A stretch of 6,514 nucleotides of DNA from an uncultured Geobacter sp. (GTDB lineage Bacteria > Desulfobacterota > Desulfuromonadia > Geobacterales > Geobacteraceae): positions 1 through 6,514 of the forward strand of contig CALABV010000079.1 of NCBI GenBank assembly GCA_937886325.1, in the 5' to 3' direction. Below are positions 5,175-6,514 of this stretch, one piece after another (position 1 is the first letter of the stretch; each line of letters opens with the position of its first letter). A program made the translations under genes and the position numbers. The notes beneath the pieces are model-generated. The model saw only the letters and a list, made by a program, of their open reading frames with translations. It made no database searches and was not told the DNA's origin.

Positions 5175-6077
5175 TCAACTCAACACCTTGAACACAACCT
5201 TGGTACGATTGCCGGAATCAACCGTCTCTCCGAATATAAGGGCTCCTTCGCCCGAGAGGGAATACGTCTGATGATTTATCAGTACGGGCGGCACGTCTTT
5301 CTTCATGACAAGCGTGCCGTTCGTGCTGTGATCGATGACGTAGAAAGCGCTGCATCGCCATTCAATGACGGCGTGATGGCGGGAAACGCCGGGGTGGTCG
5401 ATGTGGATCGTATTTTCCCTCCCCCTGCCGATACAGACCCTCACGGCAACATCCATCTCCAGGGAAACGCCGTTGTATTCCAGATACAGCTTACATGGGG
5501 TACCGTCCAGATCGGAGCGCCCCATAACCGTAAGAGTGTCGTCGAATTTCCAGATCACCTCGCAACACTCTATCGGCTCGCGTTTCCCTTTGAATGTGTA
5601 CGTTCCGATGGCGCGGAAATCGAACTTCCGCCGGCACTCTTCGTCGGAAAATATCGTCGCTGAAGTGACTATCTTTCCCGGCGCGGCAAAATCGACGAAG
5701 CGTGCGGCACTATTAACCGTATCGCCGAAGACATCGCCGTTTTCATGCCTCAGTTCCCCGGCATGTACGCCTATCCGGAGAAAAAGCTCCCTACCCGTCT
5801 CGGCGCCGCGGCTTTCCATCATGTGTTGCAGTTCGACGGCTGTCGACAGAGCTCCGCATGGGCTCGTAAAACAAAGCATTACTTCATCGCCGATTGTTTT
5901 GACCAGAGCCCCCCCGTATTTCCGGGCAATTTCCTCTGATTTGAGAAAAATACTCTTGACGAGCCTCAATGCGGCCCCGTCCCCCAAGCTTTCATACAGT
6001 TCAGTGCTGTGACAGAGATCCGCAAACAGCACGGCGCCGGCATGGCAGCCGGATATTTTTCGAGTAACCATTGTCAT
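5175..6077 (-). CDS. Class III adenylate cyclase with C-terminal FHA domain
   Basis: The 300-residue protein has no signal or membrane segment and should be cytosolic. Residues about 11-175 form a class III cyclase catalytic domain. The two metal-binding aspartates are D20 in F-A-D-L and D64 in K-T-I-G-D-E, with the canonical 44-residue spacing. K60 and D115 (G-D-V-F-G) are the pair that selects adenine, and N122 and R126 in V-N-S-A-A-R are the transition-state residues. One chain therefore holds the whole set and would work as a homodimer making cAMP from ATP. Residues about 195-300 form an FHA phosphothreonine-binding domain with G-R-G-R-E-N (217-222), S-R-H-H-A (232-236) and S-T-N-G-T (251-255). 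Threonine phosphorylation of a partner could thus recruit or control the cyclase. It begins 18 nt after the upstream gene's stop, with a weak AGG ribosome site; an in-frame ATG two codons on (6071) is an alternative. No clear terminator follows. Confidence 0.93.
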   Translation of the reverse strand: MTMVTRKISGCHAGAVLFADLCHSTELYESLGDGAALRLVKSIFLKSEEIARKYGGALVKTIGDEVMLCFTSPCGALSTAVELQHMMESRGAETGRELFLRIGVHAGELRHENGDVFGDTVNSAARFVDFAAPGKIVTSATIFSDEECRRKFDFRAIGTYTFKGKREPIECCEVIWKFDDTLTVMGRSDLDGTPCKLYLEYNGVSLEMDVAVRVCIGRGRENTIHIDHPGVSRHHAVIEWRCSAFYVIDHSTNGTLVMKKDVPPVLINHQTYSLSGEGALIFGETVDSGNRTKVVFKVLS

Positions 6078-6095
6078 ATTCTAAAACCTGAATAG

Positions 6096-6514
6096 TTACT
6101 TACTGAATCCCGACTGCTTTCTGAGGGTGTCAATTTCCTTCTTCAGCAAGGCATTTTCCTGCTTCAGAATGTCGTTTTCCTTTTTCAGAAGCTCAAGCTC
6201 GCTCATGGGGGGCTCCACCGAGGTGGGGTGAAGAACGGCCCGCTTTTCTTTGTCCGGTGCGTCAGATGCAGCGCTCTTGGCTTCAATCACCGGCGCCGGT
6301 TCACCTTTCTGCAGAACGTACTCCGTACCGAAACAGATACATTCATGGGGCAGGCAGGTGGGACAGGGCGTATAGCGATAGTGTTCCGCCGTCACTTGTT
6401 TCGGAGAAGAGCCGACGATCTTCCAGCCCTCTGACAGGAACGACTTCACATCAGGGTCGGATCTCCTGCCGCACTTGTCGCGACACCTCTCCACGCCGGT
6501 GCCTGATTCGTACT
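6096..6514 (-). CDS. Cysteine-containing protein with leucine-zipper tail, function unknown (probably 5' partial)
   Basis: The frame ends at TAA 6098-6096 and is open to the right window edge. The first possible start inside the window is GTG 6494 (132 residues), but no ribosome site precedes it, so the true start, perhaps with a signal peptide, is probably outside. Counting from GTG 6494, the protein has C-x3-C near the start (4, 8), a globular stretch with E-G-W-K-I-V (22-27), and a C-x2-C-x4-C-x-C cluster (44, 47, 52, 54) that may bind metal or form disulfides, followed by E-Y-V-L-Q-K. A Pro/Ala/Lys-rich linker (64-97) leads to a parallel-type coiled coil (98-127) with leucine or isoleucine every 3-4 residues and K-x-E-N/I repeats. 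The coding DNA there repeats with a 21-nt period. It is just upstream of the cyclase gene and probably co-transcribed. I do not recognise the family; the coiled coil suggests dimerisation. Confidence 0.75.
   Translation of the reverse strand, partial: YESGTGVERCRDKCGRRSDPDVKSFLSEGWKIVGSSPKQVTAEHYRYTPCPTCLPHECICFGTEYVLQKGEPAPVIEAKSAASDAPDKEKRAVLHPTSVEPPMSELELLKKENDILKQENALLKKEIDTLRKQSGFSK

Noticed and set aside
5140..5175. Possible terminator after the cyclase gene
   Set aside because: Only 4-5-bp stems (AAGG/CCTT and GAGAA/TTCTC) are present, with no T-run after them.
5139..5663. Plus-strand open frame of 174 codons opposite the cyclase FHA domain
   Set aside because: It lies opposite strongly conserved FHA motifs and has no recognisable domain.

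Overview
All recognisable genes in this 6.5 kb window lie on the minus strand, so the window reads from right to left. The sequence is moderately GC-rich. Its gene content is a cyclase with an FHA domain, a subtilase lipoprotein with Ig-like repeats, a GT8 glycosyltransferase and multi-pass membrane proteins of unknown function. This suits a free-living Gram-negative bacterium. A deltaproteobacterial (Desulfobacterota-like) origin is my best guess, but it rests on general impression and not on a marker gene.

Right end (6514 to 5175): a cysteine-containing protein of unknown function with a C-terminal leucine-zipper coiled coil, probably cut at its 5' end by the window edge. It is followed 18 nt later by a class III adenylate cyclase joined to a C-terminal FHA domain. 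The two genes look like one operon. The cyclase keeps every residue expected for making cAMP.

Middle (5174 to 2749): a 296-bp intergenic region holds a CRP-like palindrome (TGTGA-N6-TCACT), a sigma-70-like promoter at the right distance for class II CRP activation, and a GC-rich leader of about 175 nt ending in a strong Shine-Dalgarno sequence. It drives a 709-residue secreted S8 (subtilisin-like) protease with a probable lipoprotein signal, a fervidolysin-like prodomain, a complete catalytic triad and three C-terminal Ig-like domains. The first two Ig domains are a recent tandem duplication.

Region 2748 to 2339 has no ordinary gene but is dense in signals. It contains a 177-bp MITE-like element with imperfect 13-bp terminal inverted repeats and a flush 5-bp direct repeat (TTATT), inserted exactly at the protease stop codon. 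Next comes the protease's intrinsic terminator, which the element has pushed about 180 nt away from the stop. Then come a TTGACA promoter and a leader with a possible 31-codon peptide and a long terminator-like hairpin just before the glycosyltransferase RBS.

Left part (2338 to 1): a GT8-family glycosyltransferase with intact motifs, a 162-nt gap with an inverted repeat but no clear terminator, and a multi-pass membrane protein made of two tandem copies of a roughly 180-residue unit, running off the left edge.

A plausible functional link, by inference, is that the cyclase makes cAMP and a CRP-type regulator encoded elsewhere then activates the neighbouring secreted protease gene. Nothing ties the glycosyltransferase and the membrane protein to that circuit.
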